From Crocinitomix algicola (GTDB lineage: Bacteria > Bacteroidota > Bacteroidia > Flavobacteriales_D > Crocinitomicaceae): a stretch of DNA of 64,000 nt. The translations under genes and the position numbers were made by a program. This document shows, in pieces, positions 36,344 through 45,189 of this stretch. The notes below the pieces were generated by a model. The model saw only the letters and a program-made list of their open reading frames with translations. It ran no database searches and was not told the origin of the DNA. The stretch's first letter is position 1, and every line of letters starts with the position of its first letter. Location: the NCBI RefSeq assembly GCF_001661595.2, contig NZ_LYPF02000001.1, positions 62,001 through 126,000 of the forward strand, written 5' to 3'.

Positions 36344-38182
36344 ATGTCAGAAAAAAGCAAGCTCGATTTAAGTATTATGGGAAAACTCCTACGTTTTTCT
36401 TTTCCGTATTCATTTGTATTTATAAGTGCCATCATTTTAATGATTCTATTTGCTTTTTTAGGTCCAATTCGTCCGGTGATTATCATGGAAATGATTAATA
36501 ATTACGTAGCAGGAGATGGCCAAGTTTTATCTGATAGAGGAATTGAAATACAAACTATAATAAATTGGTTCACCACGCAAAATACAATTGCAGGTCAACT
36601 TTATGCCTGGACTGTTTTTTTATTGGTATTGCTCGTGATTGAAACATTAATTCAGTTTTTACTGACATATTTTGCAAATCTTTTAGGACAATCAATTATT
36701 CGCGATATTCGAATAAAACTATATAAACATTTTAACTCCTTTAAATTAAAGTATTTTGACACAACGCCAAATGGAACAGTGGTCACTCGTATGGTTTCTG
36801 ATATTGAAGCGATTGCTGATGTTTTTACGACGGGTTTGATCACCATGATAGGTGATATTATAAGGTTGGTTTTTGTGATTTATTTGATGTTTGAAGCCAG
36901 TTGGAAATTAAGCTTGTTGGCTTTAATACCAATTCCACTTTTATTAATAGCAACCCGAATTTTTGCACGTGCGATGAAAAAAGCTTTTCAGCATGAGCGA
37001 CTTCAAGTCAATAAATTAAACACGTTTGTACAAGAACATATTTCTGGAATGTTTATTGTTCAGCTCTTTAATCGACAAAAAATTGAGTCTGAAAAATTTG
37101 ATGGAATAAATCAAGGGCATCGAAATGCACATGTTAGCGCTGTTTGGGCAAATTCAATATTTTTTCCTGTTGTCGAATTATTGAGTTCATTATCAATTGC
37201 TTTCTTAATCATGTGGGCCATGTTTCAAGTTGATCAACCCCCATCGGTAATTAGAGATTCTTTTGGTATGGTAGTTGGATTCACTTTATGGATTCATATG
37301 CTTTATCGCCCCATTAGACAATTGGCTGACCGGTTTAATGTATTACAACGTGGGATGGTAAGAGCGGAACGAGTATTAGAGATTCTAGAAAGAAAGGAAC
37401 ATATCGATGATAAAGGTACAATCCAAACTTTCGATTTTAATCAGAAAATAACATTTGATAATGTTTGGTTCGCTTATAAAGATACAGACTGGGTATTAAA
37501 AGGAATTAGCTTTGAAGTGGGGGCAACTAAGTCGGTGGCCCTGGTTGGAACAACGGGAGCAGGAAAGTCAACTATAACGAACTTATTAACGAGATTTTAT
37601 GAATTTCAAAAAGGTTCTATTAAAATTGGCGAAACGAATATTCGAGAAATTGAACTGCAAACTTTACGACAAAACATCGCTATTGTTTTGCAAGAAGTAT
37701 TTCTATTTTCTGATTCTATTCTATTTAATATAACATTGGGTGATGAATCAATTTCTAAAGAAAAAGTAATTGAGGCAGCAAAAAAAGTAGGTGCTCATGA
37801 ATTTATTATGAGGCTTCCGGGAGGGTACGATTATAATGTTCGTGAAAGAGGTGGAGTTTTATCGGTTGGTCAAAAACAGCTAATTTCTTTTATTCGGGCC
37901 TACGTATATAACCCTAAAATTCTAATACTTGACGAGGCAACGGCAAGTGTAGATTCTGAGTCTGAAGAACTCATTCAAAAAGCAACTCAAGAACTTCAAA
38001 AGGGGAGAACTTCAATCGTAATAGCTCATAGGTTATCGACGATAATCAACTCGAGTGAAATTTTAGTTATCGATCAGGGGCAGATAAAAGAAAGAGGTAA
38101 CCATGAAGAATTGATTAAAATGGATGGGCATTATAAAAAGTTATACGAATTAAACTTTAGTCAAGAAGAGTCTAAAAATTAG
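36344..38182 (+). CDS. MsbA-like ABC exporter (fused membrane and ATPase domains)
   Basis: The 612-residue protein has a six-helix ABC type 1 membrane domain (about 22-335) and a C-terminal ATPase domain (about 365-605) with Walker A GTTGAGKST at 402-410, Q-loop near 450, signature LSVGQ at 506-510 and Walker B LILDE at 527-531. The signature has Val where LSGGQ has Gly, which is common in this subgroup. It probably works as a homodimer to export lipid, drug or peptide. The GTG at 36299 is in frame but lies upstream of the promoter, so ATG 36344 is preferred; ATG 36377 is a further option (see the promoter entry). Its 3' end overlaps the convergent EamA gene by 11 bases. Confidence 0.9.
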   Translation: MSEKSKLDLSIMGKLLRFSFPYSFVFISAIILMILFAFLGPIRPVIIMEMINNYVAGDGQVLSDRGIEIQTIINWFTTQNTIAGQLYAWTVFLLVLLVIETLIQFLLTYFANLLGQSIIRDIRIKLYKHFNSFKLKYFDTTPNGTVVTRMVSDIEAIADVFTTGLITMIGDIIRLVFVIYLMFEASWKLSLLALIPIPLLLIATRIFARAMKKAFQHERLQVNKLNTFVQEHISGMFIVQLFNRQKIESEKFDGINQGHRNAHVSAVWANSIFFPVVELLSSLSIAFLIMWAMFQVDQPPSVIRDSFGMVVGFTLWIHMLYRPIRQLADRFNVLQRGMVRAERVLEILERKEHIDDKGTIQTFDFNQKITFDNVWFAYKDTDWVLKGISFEVGATKSVALVGTTGAGKSTITNLLTRFYEFQKGSIKIGETNIREIELQTLRQNIAIVLQEVFLFSDSILFNITLGDESISKEKVIEAAKKVGAHEFIMRLPGGYDYNVRERGGVLSVGQKQLISFIRAYVYNPKILILDEATASVDSESEELIQKATQELQKGRTSIVIAHRLSTIINSSEILVIDQGQIKERGNHEELIKMDGHYKKLYELNFSQEESKN

Positions 38183-39068
38183 ATCTCCGTTTTATTTTTA
38201 GGTTACTAAAAAATGTGTTTAATAAAACCCCAAGTAAAATTAGGCTAATTCCAATACTAGCGAAAAAACTTAAGTTTTCGTCAAAAACAAAGAAGCCAAT
38301 CAGCACGGCGTAGATGGCACCGATGTATTTTATCGGGGTAACTTTACTTGCTGATTCAGAATTAAAAGCCCTTGTCATACAAACTTGTGCGATTTGAGTT
38401 AATACTCCAATTGAAATGAGTAATAACCATTCAACGCCTTTTGGAATAATGAAGTTCGTCAAAACCATTAATGCGAAAGTAATGGGGGCGGCGACCAAAG
38501 GAAAATACATTACAACTGTAATTGGTGCATCAGTGTTTTTACATTTGATGATGGCATTATAAGCAATACCAGAAAATAAGGCAGAGGTTAATCCAATTAA
38601 AATCCAAAATGGATCGAATTCCATTTCACCCCCTTTTCCATACCCGATGATAAAAACTCCAATCATCGCAATAAAAAAGAATAACCATTGAATTTTATTT
38701 ACTTTCTGGTTATTTAAATAAATTGCAAAAATAATAGTAAAAACGGGTGACATATATTGAATTACCGTTGCAATTGCCATGGGTAAATTTGCCAAGGTGA
38801 AAAAGAATAAGGTTAACCCAGTAGCACCGGCAAAACCCCGAATTAGTAACCATTTTTTATTGTTACCGAAAAAAGGAATTTTTTTTCTTTTAATTATCGC
38901 AATACAAAGTATTAATGAAACAACGCATCGAAAAAACACAAGTTCAAATTCGGGGTAATTTTGGATAGTAGGAAAGAGGTTGTTCTTATCTGATAATATT
39001 TTCACCAAGAGATTCACAAACGCAAAACTTATTGATGATAACAACATATAAAGGATTCCTTTTGACAT
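38172..39068 (-). CDS. EamA/DMT-family transporter
   Basis: The 298-residue inner-membrane protein has ten predicted helices arranged as two EamA repeats (about 1-140 and 150-290), which is the standard drug/metabolite transporter layout. Typical segments are YMLLSSISFAFVNLLVKIL at the start and TPIKYIGAIYAVLIGFFVFDENLSF before the last helices. The substrate is unknown; relatives move amino acids, nucleotide sugars or other metabolites. The -7 element TAATTTTG is only 4 bases from this ATG, so either the message is leaderless or translation starts at Met8 (39047). The gene overlaps the convergent ABC transporter gene by 11 bases at the 3' end. Confidence 0.9.
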   Translation of the reverse strand: MSKGILYMLLSSISFAFVNLLVKILSDKNNLFPTIQNYPEFELVFFRCVVSLILCIAIIKRKKIPFFGNNKKWLLIRGFAGATGLTLFFFTLANLPMAIATVIQYMSPVFTIIFAIYLNNQKVNKIQWLFFFIAMIGVFIIGYGKGGEMEFDPFWILIGLTSALFSGIAYNAIIKCKNTDAPITVVMYFPLVAAPITFALMVLTNFIIPKGVEWLLLISIGVLTQIAQVCMTRAFNSESASKVTPIKYIGAIYAVLIGFFVFDENLSFFASIGISLILLGVLLNTFFSNLKIKRRSNF

Positions 39069-39072
39069 CCTG

Positions 39073-39080
39073 CAAAATTA
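39073..39080 (-). promoter_or_regulatory. -7 promoter element for the EamA gene, very close to the start
   Basis: On the minus strand this reads TAATTTTG. It ends 4 bases before the ATG at 39068, or 25 bases before the in-frame ATG at 39047. Confidence 0.45.
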
Positions 39081-39238
39081 AAATTAAAAAGCCCAAAACT
39101 TCAAGGTAAGCAACGGTATTCTTATCATTTCTGAATTTTTCATGTAAATCTTTGATTTAGAATATGTCTTATTAGTAATAAAAAAAAGAATGTTGATTTG
39201 TTCTTCTTTTGACTTAAATTAAAACTATATATTCTTCT

Positions 39239-39246
39239 TAGATTTG
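39239..39246 (+). promoter_or_regulatory. -7 promoter element for the pcm operon
   Basis: TAGATTTG matches TAnnTTTG and lies 48 bases before the pcm ATG. The 226-base divergent region (39069-39294) holds this and the EamA promoter and no gene that I can support. Confidence 0.45.
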
Positions 39247-39294
39247 TTTTAACGGTGGAATATTCAATTCATCAAAAGACTTACTACTTAATCA

Positions 39295-39939
39295 ATGGAA
39301 GATACTTATCGACATAAAGGAATGCGAAAGCAGCTCGTTTCGGAGTTGGCATCAAAAGGAATTCAGGATACAGATGTCTTAGAGGCAATTATGGCTGTGC
39401 CGAGGCATTTATTTTTGGACGCTGTTTTTACGAAACAAGCCTATAGCAATATGGCTTTTCAAATAGGAGCCGGTCAAACAATTTCTCATCCCTACACTGT
39501 TGCATTTCAAACAGAATTATTGGAGCTAGTTAAAGGCGATAAGGTGTTGGAGATTGGGACAGGATCGGGGTTTCAAACGGCAATATTGTGTGAATTAGGG
39601 GCGAAAGTATATTCGATAGAACGACAAAGAGAATTATATCTAAAAGCTACTCAAATAATCAGAAAACTAGGCTATACACCAAAGTTGCGCTATGGTGATG
39701 GATACAAAGGTTGGCCAACTTTCGGCCCTTTTGATAAAATCATAGTAACTTGTGGTGCACCATTTATTCCGGAAGATCTTTTGAAACAAATGAAAGTAGG
39801 AGGTAGAATGGTCATACCATTAGGAGCTGGGAAAGATCAAGAAATGATGCTCATCGTTAAAGAAGGGGAACGCGAGTTTTCACAAAAAAAATTGGGCGTT
39901 TTTAGTTTTGTCCCAATGTTAAAAGAAACAGCAAAATAA
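39295..39939 (+). CDS. pcm: Protein-L-isoaspartate O-methyltransferase
   Basis: The 214-residue cytoplasmic enzyme methylates L-isoaspartyl residues in aged proteins as the first step of repair. It has the substrate segment AGQTISHPYTVAFQTELL, the SAM-binding loop VLEIGTGSGFQTA, IERQRELY and YGDGYKGWPTFGPFDKIIVT. The length fits the family (about 208-215). It is the first gene of a three-gene unit: its stop overlaps the start of the next gene by 1 base (TAATG). Repair of aged protein therefore may be linked to two uncharacterised proteins downstream, but shared transcription alone does not prove it. Confidence 0.95.
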   Translation: MEDTYRHKGMRKQLVSELASKGIQDTDVLEAIMAVPRHLFLDAVFTKQAYSNMAFQIGAGQTISHPYTVAFQTELLELVKGDKVLEIGTGSGFQTAILCELGAKVYSIERQRELYLKATQIIRKLGYTPKLRYGDGYKGWPTFGPFDKIIVTCGAPFIPEDLLKQMKVGGRMVIPLGAGKDQEMMLIVKEGEREFSQKKLGVFSFVPMLKETAK

Positions 39940-40571
39940 TGATCTTTGCGAACGGTGATAGTGGTACTTTGTTGGATGACAATTTGAATACGCTTCAAAT
40001 TGGCAAAGTAAATATTTTTTATTGTATTTATTCTCACCTCTTAAAACAATTGAAATTACCTCAATTTACTTGGAACTATAGTGAAACTAACTCCCAAGAA
40101 ATTCACGTAGCTATTCCTGATGGTTTAATTTTTTTAGACGAAGTTTGGATAAAATCAATTGATAAAAAATTAATGTTAACGCCGCATCGTTTATATGCCT
40201 ATTATCTACTTGAGCAATTCTTAGGTCTGGATGAAGGTTTCAAAGGAATTGTTTTGGTTAGTCAAAAAAAGTATGATTTTTTAATATTGAATGATGGGAG
40301 GAGTTTTGATTTAACTAGAGAATTTAACAAAAATGAACTATTGAATTGGTTATTTAAAAATTTCCGTAAGGAAGATTTTCAGGAGATTCATGATGCCTTT
40401 TTTGTATTGTTAAACCCAAATTTTAAAGAAAAATTAATGCTAGCGTTAACGCAACATCAAAACAAAACAGGCTTTGTTTACGACAAACAAAAATGGGTGG
40501 AAGATATTTTAAATGTAAACAGATTAGACAAATTGTCTAATTTCTCAAAAAATCTTTTAGGCAAATTATGA
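39939..40571 (+). CDS. Uncharacterised protein, coupled to pcm
   Basis: I do not recognise this 210-residue protein. It has no signal peptide or membrane helix, is rich in aromatic residues and Lys, and looks alpha/beta: a first half with strands around IFLDEVWIKSI and VLVSQKKYDFLIL, and a second half that is mainly helical, with FRKEDFQEIHDAFF and LMLALTQHQNK. No catalytic motif is evident. The start overlaps the pcm stop by 1 base and the stop overlaps the start of the next gene by 4 bases (ATGA), so it is translated in tight coupling with both. The two unknown genes most likely act together, perhaps as a complex. Confidence 0.75.
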   Translation: MIFANGDSGTLLDDNLNTLQIGKVNIFYCIYSHLLKQLKLPQFTWNYSETNSQEIHVAIPDGLIFLDEVWIKSIDKKLMLTPHRLYAYYLLEQFLGLDEGFKGIVLVSQKKYDFLILNDGRSFDLTREFNKNELLNWLFKNFRKEDFQEIHDAFFVLLNPNFKEKLMLALTQHQNKTGFVYDKQKWVEDILNVNRLDKLSNFSKNLLGKL

Positions 40572-41371
40572 ATCGTTTTTTTACGCTTATTTACATCGTT
40601 CCTAATCGTTTTTCAGAGGAAAGAATAGCTGTAGCACTACTGGCAAACTTAGATGGAATTCCTTATTTCATGTACTCCGAAAAAAAATTGAATTTTGCAA
40701 TGAATTCTTTTTCTGCTCCGCTAAAAGCAGCTGTTAAAAAAGGTTTTAAATACATGGATTTGGATGTTAATCGCATAAATAGAGGGGAAGAAGCACTTTC
40801 TTTGTTTGATCAACCTTTTTCAAAAAAATTATTGAAAGAATTGACTCGGAAGAAAAGGGGCGTAATTCAATATTCGAATTTAATTGAAGTAGGAGAAAAT
40901 AAGAACAATATTAAGGCAGAACAATTATTTAAGAAGTTTATTGGGGTAGACTATGTGGAGAAAGTTACCGTAAAAAACTCAAATTTTAAAACTCGGTTTA
41001 AAGAATTTGTGTCGGATAGAAAATTTAATGACTTTACTTACAATTTTAAACTGGAAGCAAATAACTATCCTTTTATATACAAAGATATGCGCGTTGATCT
41101 TTGTCGAATAACTGGATTCTATACAGTGTTTTATACCCTCGATTTTTCAAAATCATTACAAACAATACAGGTTCATATTAGTCGATTTCGAATGATTGTT
41201 CAAAGTTTACAACAAAAATCATCTGATTTAGGTTTAAGTTCAGGTCGTTATTATTTAGTATATGAAAGTACTGCAAGTAAATCTCAACAAGATTTAATTC
41301 AGACAATTCGAAAAGAAAAACAAGCCGGATTCGAGATTATTAGGATGTCTGAAATGAAAGATAAAATTTAA
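40568..41371 (+). CDS. Uncharacterised protein, partner of the preceding gene
   Basis: This 267-residue protein has no signal peptide, membrane helix or motif that I can place. It begins with FFTLIYIVPNRFSEERIAVALLANLDGIPYF, which slightly resembles the N-terminus of DUF3037 proteins, and continues with Lys-rich helical parts and an alpha/beta centre containing VDLCRITGFYTVFYTLDF. It contains one Cys. The gene overlaps the 210-residue protein gene by 4 bases and ends 8 bases from the convergent leucine-rich-repeat gene. Its role is unknown; proposals that it forms a complex with its neighbour rest on the coupling. Confidence 0.75.
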   Translation: MNRFFTLIYIVPNRFSEERIAVALLANLDGIPYFMYSEKKLNFAMNSFSAPLKAAVKKGFKYMDLDVNRINRGEEALSLFDQPFSKKLLKELTRKKRGVIQYSNLIEVGENKNNIKAEQLFKKFIGVDYVEKVTVKNSNFKTRFKEFVSDRKFNDFTYNFKLEANNYPFIYKDMRVDLCRITGFYTVFYTLDFSKSLQTIQVHISRFRMIVQSLQQKSSDLGLSSGRYYLVYESTASKSQQDLIQTIRKEKQAGFEIIRMSEMKDKI

Positions 41372-41379
41372 ATGAGCTT

Positions 41380-42150
41380 TTAACGTATAATTAAATTGTA
41401 TCTAAAACCGCTTGCACGAATGCGAATACATCGCGGTGAAAAATTAAGCGTATTTAAATCTATAATAAATGTTTCAATGTTCCTTAAATCACAAATTTCT
41501 TCTTTGATTTCAAGTAATGGCCCAGCATAGGACAAATCTAAAACAATCAACTTTGTAAGTTTGTAGAAAGAATCAGGTAAACTTTTTAAGTTATTTCGGC
41601 CAATAACAAATTCCCTCAAATAATGTAGGTCGCCAATAGACTCAGGTAAAGATTCTAGCCTATTGTAATCGATATAAAAATGACTGAGTGAATCTAAATC
41701 GCTAATCGATTCGGGTAATGATTTTAGTTCGTTAAAACTAACTCTGAAAACTTCTAAATTCTTTAGGCGACCAATATTTTTTGGCAGTGTTGTAAGCGAA
41801 TTGGCTTTGAGAGACAAATATTCTAAATTTTTGAGTTCAGTAATTTCATTTGGAATGTCTGTAAGGTTATTTCTACTTAATACAAGTTTCTCTAGTTTTG
41901 TAAGTCGACTTATTTCTGGAGGAATTTCAGCGATTTTATTATGGTGTAAATTAAGTGCTCTTAACTCAGTTAAATTGAAGACGTAATCGGGAATTTCAGT
42001 TAAGTGATTATGACTTAAATTGAGTTTATTGTTGCGCATTGTGTTTTTACCAAATGATGTGGAAATATGAGAACAAGTATTATTTAATAGTCCAACAACT
42101 GCAATTAAAAATCCCTGTAAAATTGTGTATTTTAGTGCGTTTAACTTCAT
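41380..42150 (-). CDS. Leucine-rich-repeat protein
   Basis: The 256-residue product has a hydrophobic N-terminal segment (about 7-23) that could be a signal peptide or anchor, then about eight leucine-rich repeats of 23 residues (about 41-225) with the pattern LxxLxLxxNxLxxLPxxI. Clear examples are LEKLVLSRNNLTDIP and LEYLSLKANSLTTLP. A C-terminal cap of 30 residues follows. Repeats of this type bind proteins. A Cys26 after the hydrophobic segment could be a lipidation site, but the preceding NNT is not a good lipobox. The gene starts 59 bases from the divergent glycosyltransferase gene. Target unknown. Confidence 0.85.
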   Translation of the reverse strand: MKLNALKYTILQGFLIAVVGLLNNTCSHISTSFGKNTMRNNKLNLSHNHLTEIPDYVFNLTELRALNLHHNKIAEIPPEISRLTKLEKLVLSRNNLTDIPNEITELKNLEYLSLKANSLTTLPKNIGRLKNLEVFRVSFNELKSLPESISDLDSLSHFYIDYNRLESLPESIGDLHYLREFVIGRNNLKSLPDSFYKLTKLIVLDLSYAGPLLEIKEEICDLRNIETFIIDLNTLNFSPRCIRIRASGFRYNLIIR

Positions 42151-42209
42151 ATAGTCCTTAGGACATTAAAAATAATGAAAATCTCTTTAAACTTTGATCG
42201 TTGCTATAA

Positions 42210-43208
42210 ATGAATAAACCTTTGATTTCGATTATAATGCCTGCAAAAAATGCAGCAGAATATATTGGCAGTTGTATAGATTCAATTAGAAAGCAAACAT
42301 TCACGAATTGGGAATTGGTGATTGTCGATGATCATTCAATTGATTCAACGGCGGCAATAATAAAAGAATATAAGAAAATTGATAACCGTTTAAGGTTTGC
42401 AAAGAATGACGGAATAGGCATTGTGCCTGCTTTGTCAAAAGCATTTAAATTAAGTGTTGGAGAGTACATTTCTCGCATGGATGCTGATGATATAATGCCG
42501 ACCGATAAACTTGAATTATTTCGAAATTCAATTCCGGCACATTTTAATTTCATAATTACTGGTAAAGTTGCTTATTTTTCAGAAGGACAAGTAAGTCAGG
42601 GATACAGAAATTATGAAAGATGGTTGAATAATTTAGTGGATAATAACACGCATTGGCAGTTTTTATATCGTGAATGTGTGATTGCTTCTCCAAATTGGTT
42701 AGTTCATCGCTCCTGTTTTGAAGAGGTTATTAATATTGATGAGCTCGACTATCCTGAAGATTATGATTTGGTATTTAAATGGGAAAACGAAGGTTTTGAG
42801 ATTATTCCATTAAACAAGGTAACTCATTTTTGGAGAGAGCATGCCAAACGAACATCCCGAACTAACCTTAATTATCAGCAGAACGCTTTTTTCAAGATGA
42901 AAACGAACTATTTCATCCAAAAAGTGATACGACATTCAAATCAAATTGTTCAGTTAATTGGAGCTGGTCAAAAAGGAAAGATGGTTGCGAAAATATTAAA
43001 TGAACACAATGTTCAGTGGAGCTGGTTTGATTTAAATTCTAATCGAGGTGTAAACGCTTTTAATAAAAAAATTCAGTCAATTCAAGCGTTGCAGGATTCC
43101 GTTTCAATTTTAACAGCATGGCCAAATGATCAAAACCAGCAAAATCAAATACTAGAATTTCTCAATGCCAGAGGACTTTATTTCGGATTAAATTTATACC
43201 TATTCTAA
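42210..43208 (+). CDS. GT2 glycosyltransferase with C-terminal Rossmann-like extension
   Basis: The 332-residue protein begins with a GT-A fold of family 2: PLISIIMPAKNAAEYI at 4-19, VDDHSID at 39-45, and the metal-binding SRMDADD at 88-94. After about residue 240 there is an extra domain of some 90 residues that starts QLIGAGQKGKMVAKIL (GxGxxG-like at 251-256) and continues with an acidic FDLNSN. It looks like a small nucleotide-binding fold, as in sugar-modifying or acyltransferase proteins. The substrate is unknown, and no other polysaccharide genes are nearby. Its 3' end overlaps the convergent repair gene by 4 bases. A weak -7 element lies about 20 bases upstream. Confidence 0.87.
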   Translation: MNKPLISIIMPAKNAAEYIGSCIDSIRKQTFTNWELVIVDDHSIDSTAAIIKEYKKIDNRLRFAKNDGIGIVPALSKAFKLSVGEYISRMDADDIMPTDKLELFRNSIPAHFNFIITGKVAYFSEGQVSQGYRNYERWLNNLVDNNTHWQFLYRECVIASPNWLVHRSCFEEVINIDELDYPEDYDLVFKWENEGFEIIPLNKVTHFWREHAKRTSRTNLNYQQNAFFKMKTNYFIQKVIRHSNQIVQLIGAGQKGKMVAKILNEHNVQWSWFDLNSNRGVNAFNKKIQSIQALQDSVSILTAWPNDQNQQNQILEFLNARGLYFGLNLYLF

Positions 43209-44290
43209 TTTGTCAATTCAAAATTTATTCGTTCTGTTTTTATACCATTAATCTTAAGAATGATATAGTGCATTCCGGGATAGTGTTTTCGAGTTGAAAG
43301 ATCTTTAAAGCTTATTTTTTTTACGGCTTTAAGCTCTTCATTCATTGCTAAGGTACATTCTTTTATTTGAAAAACTTTTTCATTTTGAACACCGTTCTTT
43401 TTCATATAACCAACGATGTATTCAAATCGAAATTTCTGTTCTTCTTTTCCCTTTATTCTGTTGATGTGAATGTTTAACAGAGCCTCCGTGCCAATCGGTA
43501 ATTTTTCATGATTTAATGAAAACTGTTGTATATGAATTGAATCAATGGCTCCAAATCCAAATATTTTCATTGCTTTTTGGTTTCCCTGCTTTAAGAGAGT
43601 TCTCAACCCATGTTTGGCAACCCAATTTGTTGTCTTGCTTATGTTAACCCATTCAGAACATATCGAAAGAACCAAATCTGGATGATTTTTTGAGATATCA
43701 TTTAAGTTGTTAGCCACACTTCTATAAACATAATCTTCCGAATCATTTTTTAAATTTTCGAGAATAGGAATAATAGGGGAAGGGTCTTCTATGAAAGCAC
43801 TTAACTTCATTGCCCATGGTAAAAGTGGTCTACACCCTTCGCTTGCGAGGCGACGAACATGGTAATTTTCATCTTTCGACCACTTTAAAAGTGTATGCAT
43901 TGTCTCTGGATAATTGATGATAAATGGGCGAATTGCAAATTCAGAAGTTGAATATTTAGTAAATTCTTTTAATGCTTGAATTGATATTTCTGGATAATCC
44001 AAACCAAATATTTCGACGAATGTTGGAAAAATCGTTCCAGTATATCCTTTGAACCGATCTGCAATTTTCAACAACAAAGCTACTTGGTGCTCATATGCAT
44101 ATTTTAAAGTGTCATTAATACTACTTGCTATATGCTTTGTTCGATCCTTCAGTTCTAGATTGTTCCAGTCATTATTGAAAACTAAATTTTTAAAACCTTG
44201 AGAATGAAAATTTTGGTCAATTTCTGAAAGAGCTTTTGAGAGGCTATCTATAAAACGCTCACTGTACATCAATTTGAGTGGTTCTGCCAT
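43205..44290 (-). CDS. AlkC-like DNA alkylation repair protein with Ig-like C-terminal domain
   Basis: The 361-residue protein has a HEAT-like repeat domain (about 1-245) of the AlkC/AlkD type. The family segment YHVRRLASEGCRPLLPW is near the middle, and helices such as YVYRSVANNLNDISKNHPDLV follow. The C-terminal part (about 255-361) appears to be an immunoglobulin-like beta domain, as in those AlkC proteins that have such a domain. These DNA glycosylases remove methylated bases such as 3-methyladenine and 3-methylcytosine without base flipping. The 3' end overlaps that of the glycosyltransferase by 4 bases. The ispE gene lies upstream with its stop 1 base from this start, so the two are probably cotranscribed. 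Confidence 0.88.
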   Translation of the reverse strand: MAEPLKLMYSERFIDSLSKALSEIDQNFHSQGFKNLVFNNDWNNLELKDRTKHIASSINDTLKYAYEHQVALLLKIADRFKGYTGTIFPTFVEIFGLDYPEISIQALKEFTKYSTSEFAIRPFIINYPETMHTLLKWSKDENYHVRRLASEGCRPLLPWAMKLSAFIEDPSPIIPILENLKNDSEDYVYRSVANNLNDISKNHPDLVLSICSEWVNISKTTNWVAKHGLRTLLKQGNQKAMKIFGFGAIDSIHIQQFSLNHEKLPIGTEALLNIHINRIKGKEEQKFRFEYIVGYMKKNGVQNEKVFQIKECTLAMNEELKAVKKISFKDLSTRKHYPGMHYIILKINGIKTERINFELTN

Positions 44291-44291
44291 G

Positions 44292-45089
44292 TTAAATTTT
44301 ACTTATCCATTCATAATTATCCGTTTCAGTAGATTGAGGCTCATTGATAAACAATCCATAAACCGTTGATCCTGTTCCTGTCAAACTTGCATAGACAGCA
44401 CCTTCTTTATAAAGTTGTTTTTTTAACGATGCTATCTCAGGAAATTTAGGAAATATCGAAGATTCAAAATCATTGTTAACTTTTGCTTTCCAATCAGAAA
44501 TTGGTAGTTTTTCGAGATTCTTCAGTTGACCAGCAGAAGAAAATTGAATGTTCTCAAAAGCAGTTTTGGTGCTAATGTGAATTTTCGGCTTTATAAGCTT
44601 TATATAGTAGCCCTTTAGATTAAGTTTGATTGGGAAAATATCTTCTCCTTTACCTGAAACAAACGCTGGTTTTTGCTGAATAAAAAAAGGACAGTCACTT
44701 CCCAATTCATCTGCCTTAGCTTCAAGAAGGTGAGTAGATAAATTTAACCCAAATAAGTCATTAAGCATAAGTATGGTAGCAGCTCCATTGGCAGAACCTC
44801 CACCTAATCCAGCACCCATTGGTACTGTTTTATGCAGGTGGATTTTAACTGGTGGGATATCGTATAAATTTTTGAATAATTCATAGGCTTTAAAAATTAT
44901 ATTATCCTCAATCGTCCCAGGAATAGGTATGCCTGAACACGTAAAATTGAATTCCTCTGAAGGAATAATTTCTAGAATATCAGAAAGATTTAAAGGATAA
45001 AAAACACTTTCCAAGTTATGAAAACCATCATCCCTTTTACCCGTGATATTCAGTCCAATATTAATTTTACAGCCTGGATAGTTTACCAT
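44292..45089 (-). CDS. ispE: 4-diphosphocytidyl-2-C-methyl-D-erythritol kinase
   Basis: From the ATG at 45089 the product is 265 residues. The family start (MxNYPGCKINIGLNI) favours this ATG; an in-frame start at 45134 would add 15 residues that are not usual. IspE uses ATP to phosphorylate CDP-methylerythritol in the non-mevalonate isoprenoid pathway. The GHMP kinase motif PMGAGLGGGSANGAATI is intact, the N-terminal DDGFHNLESVF is in place and a C-terminal ASLTGTGSTVYGLF loop is present. The element TATCTTCG (45108-45115) lies 18 bases upstream. The gene is divergent from accA and followed 1 base later by the AlkC-like gene. Confidence 0.95.
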   Translation of the reverse strand: MVNYPGCKINIGLNITGKRDDGFHNLESVFYPLNLSDILEIIPSEEFNFTCSGIPIPGTIEDNIIFKAYELFKNLYDIPPVKIHLHKTVPMGAGLGGGSANGAATILMLNDLFGLNLSTHLLEAKADELGSDCPFFIQQKPAFVSGKGEDIFPIKLNLKGYYIKLIKPKIHISTKTAFENIQFSSAGQLKNLEKLPISDWKAKVNNDFESSIFPKFPEIASLKKQLYKEGAVYASLTGTGSTVYGLFINEPQSTETDNYEWISKI

Positions 45090-45107
45090 TGTTTTATCAA
45101 TTTTCAA

Positions 45108-45115
45108 CGAAGATA
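45108..45115 (-). promoter_or_regulatory. Variant -7 promoter element (TATCTTCG) for ispE
   Basis: On the minus strand TATCTTCG differs in one base from TAnnTTTG and ends 18 bases before the ATG at 45089. It supports that start. Confidence 0.4.
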
Positions 45116-45161
45116 ATCTTAAAAATAAATTCATTGGTCGAAGAGAGAATCAAAAAAACAC

Positions 45162-45169
45162 TAAATTTG
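45162..45169 (+). promoter_or_regulatory. -7 promoter element for accA
   Basis: TAAATTTG is a full match and ends 20 bases before the accA ATG. A TTG at 45134-45136 lies 25 bases upstream, slightly too far for a standard -33. Confidence 0.55.
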
Positions 45170-45189
45170 GACTTTGAAAATAAAAGAAC

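Noticed and set aside
40568-41371. HipA/DUF3037-type toxin-antitoxin interpretation of the unknown pair
   Set aside because: Only the first 25 residues faintly resemble DUF3037 and the partner has no HipA kinase motifs, so I leave both uncharacterised.
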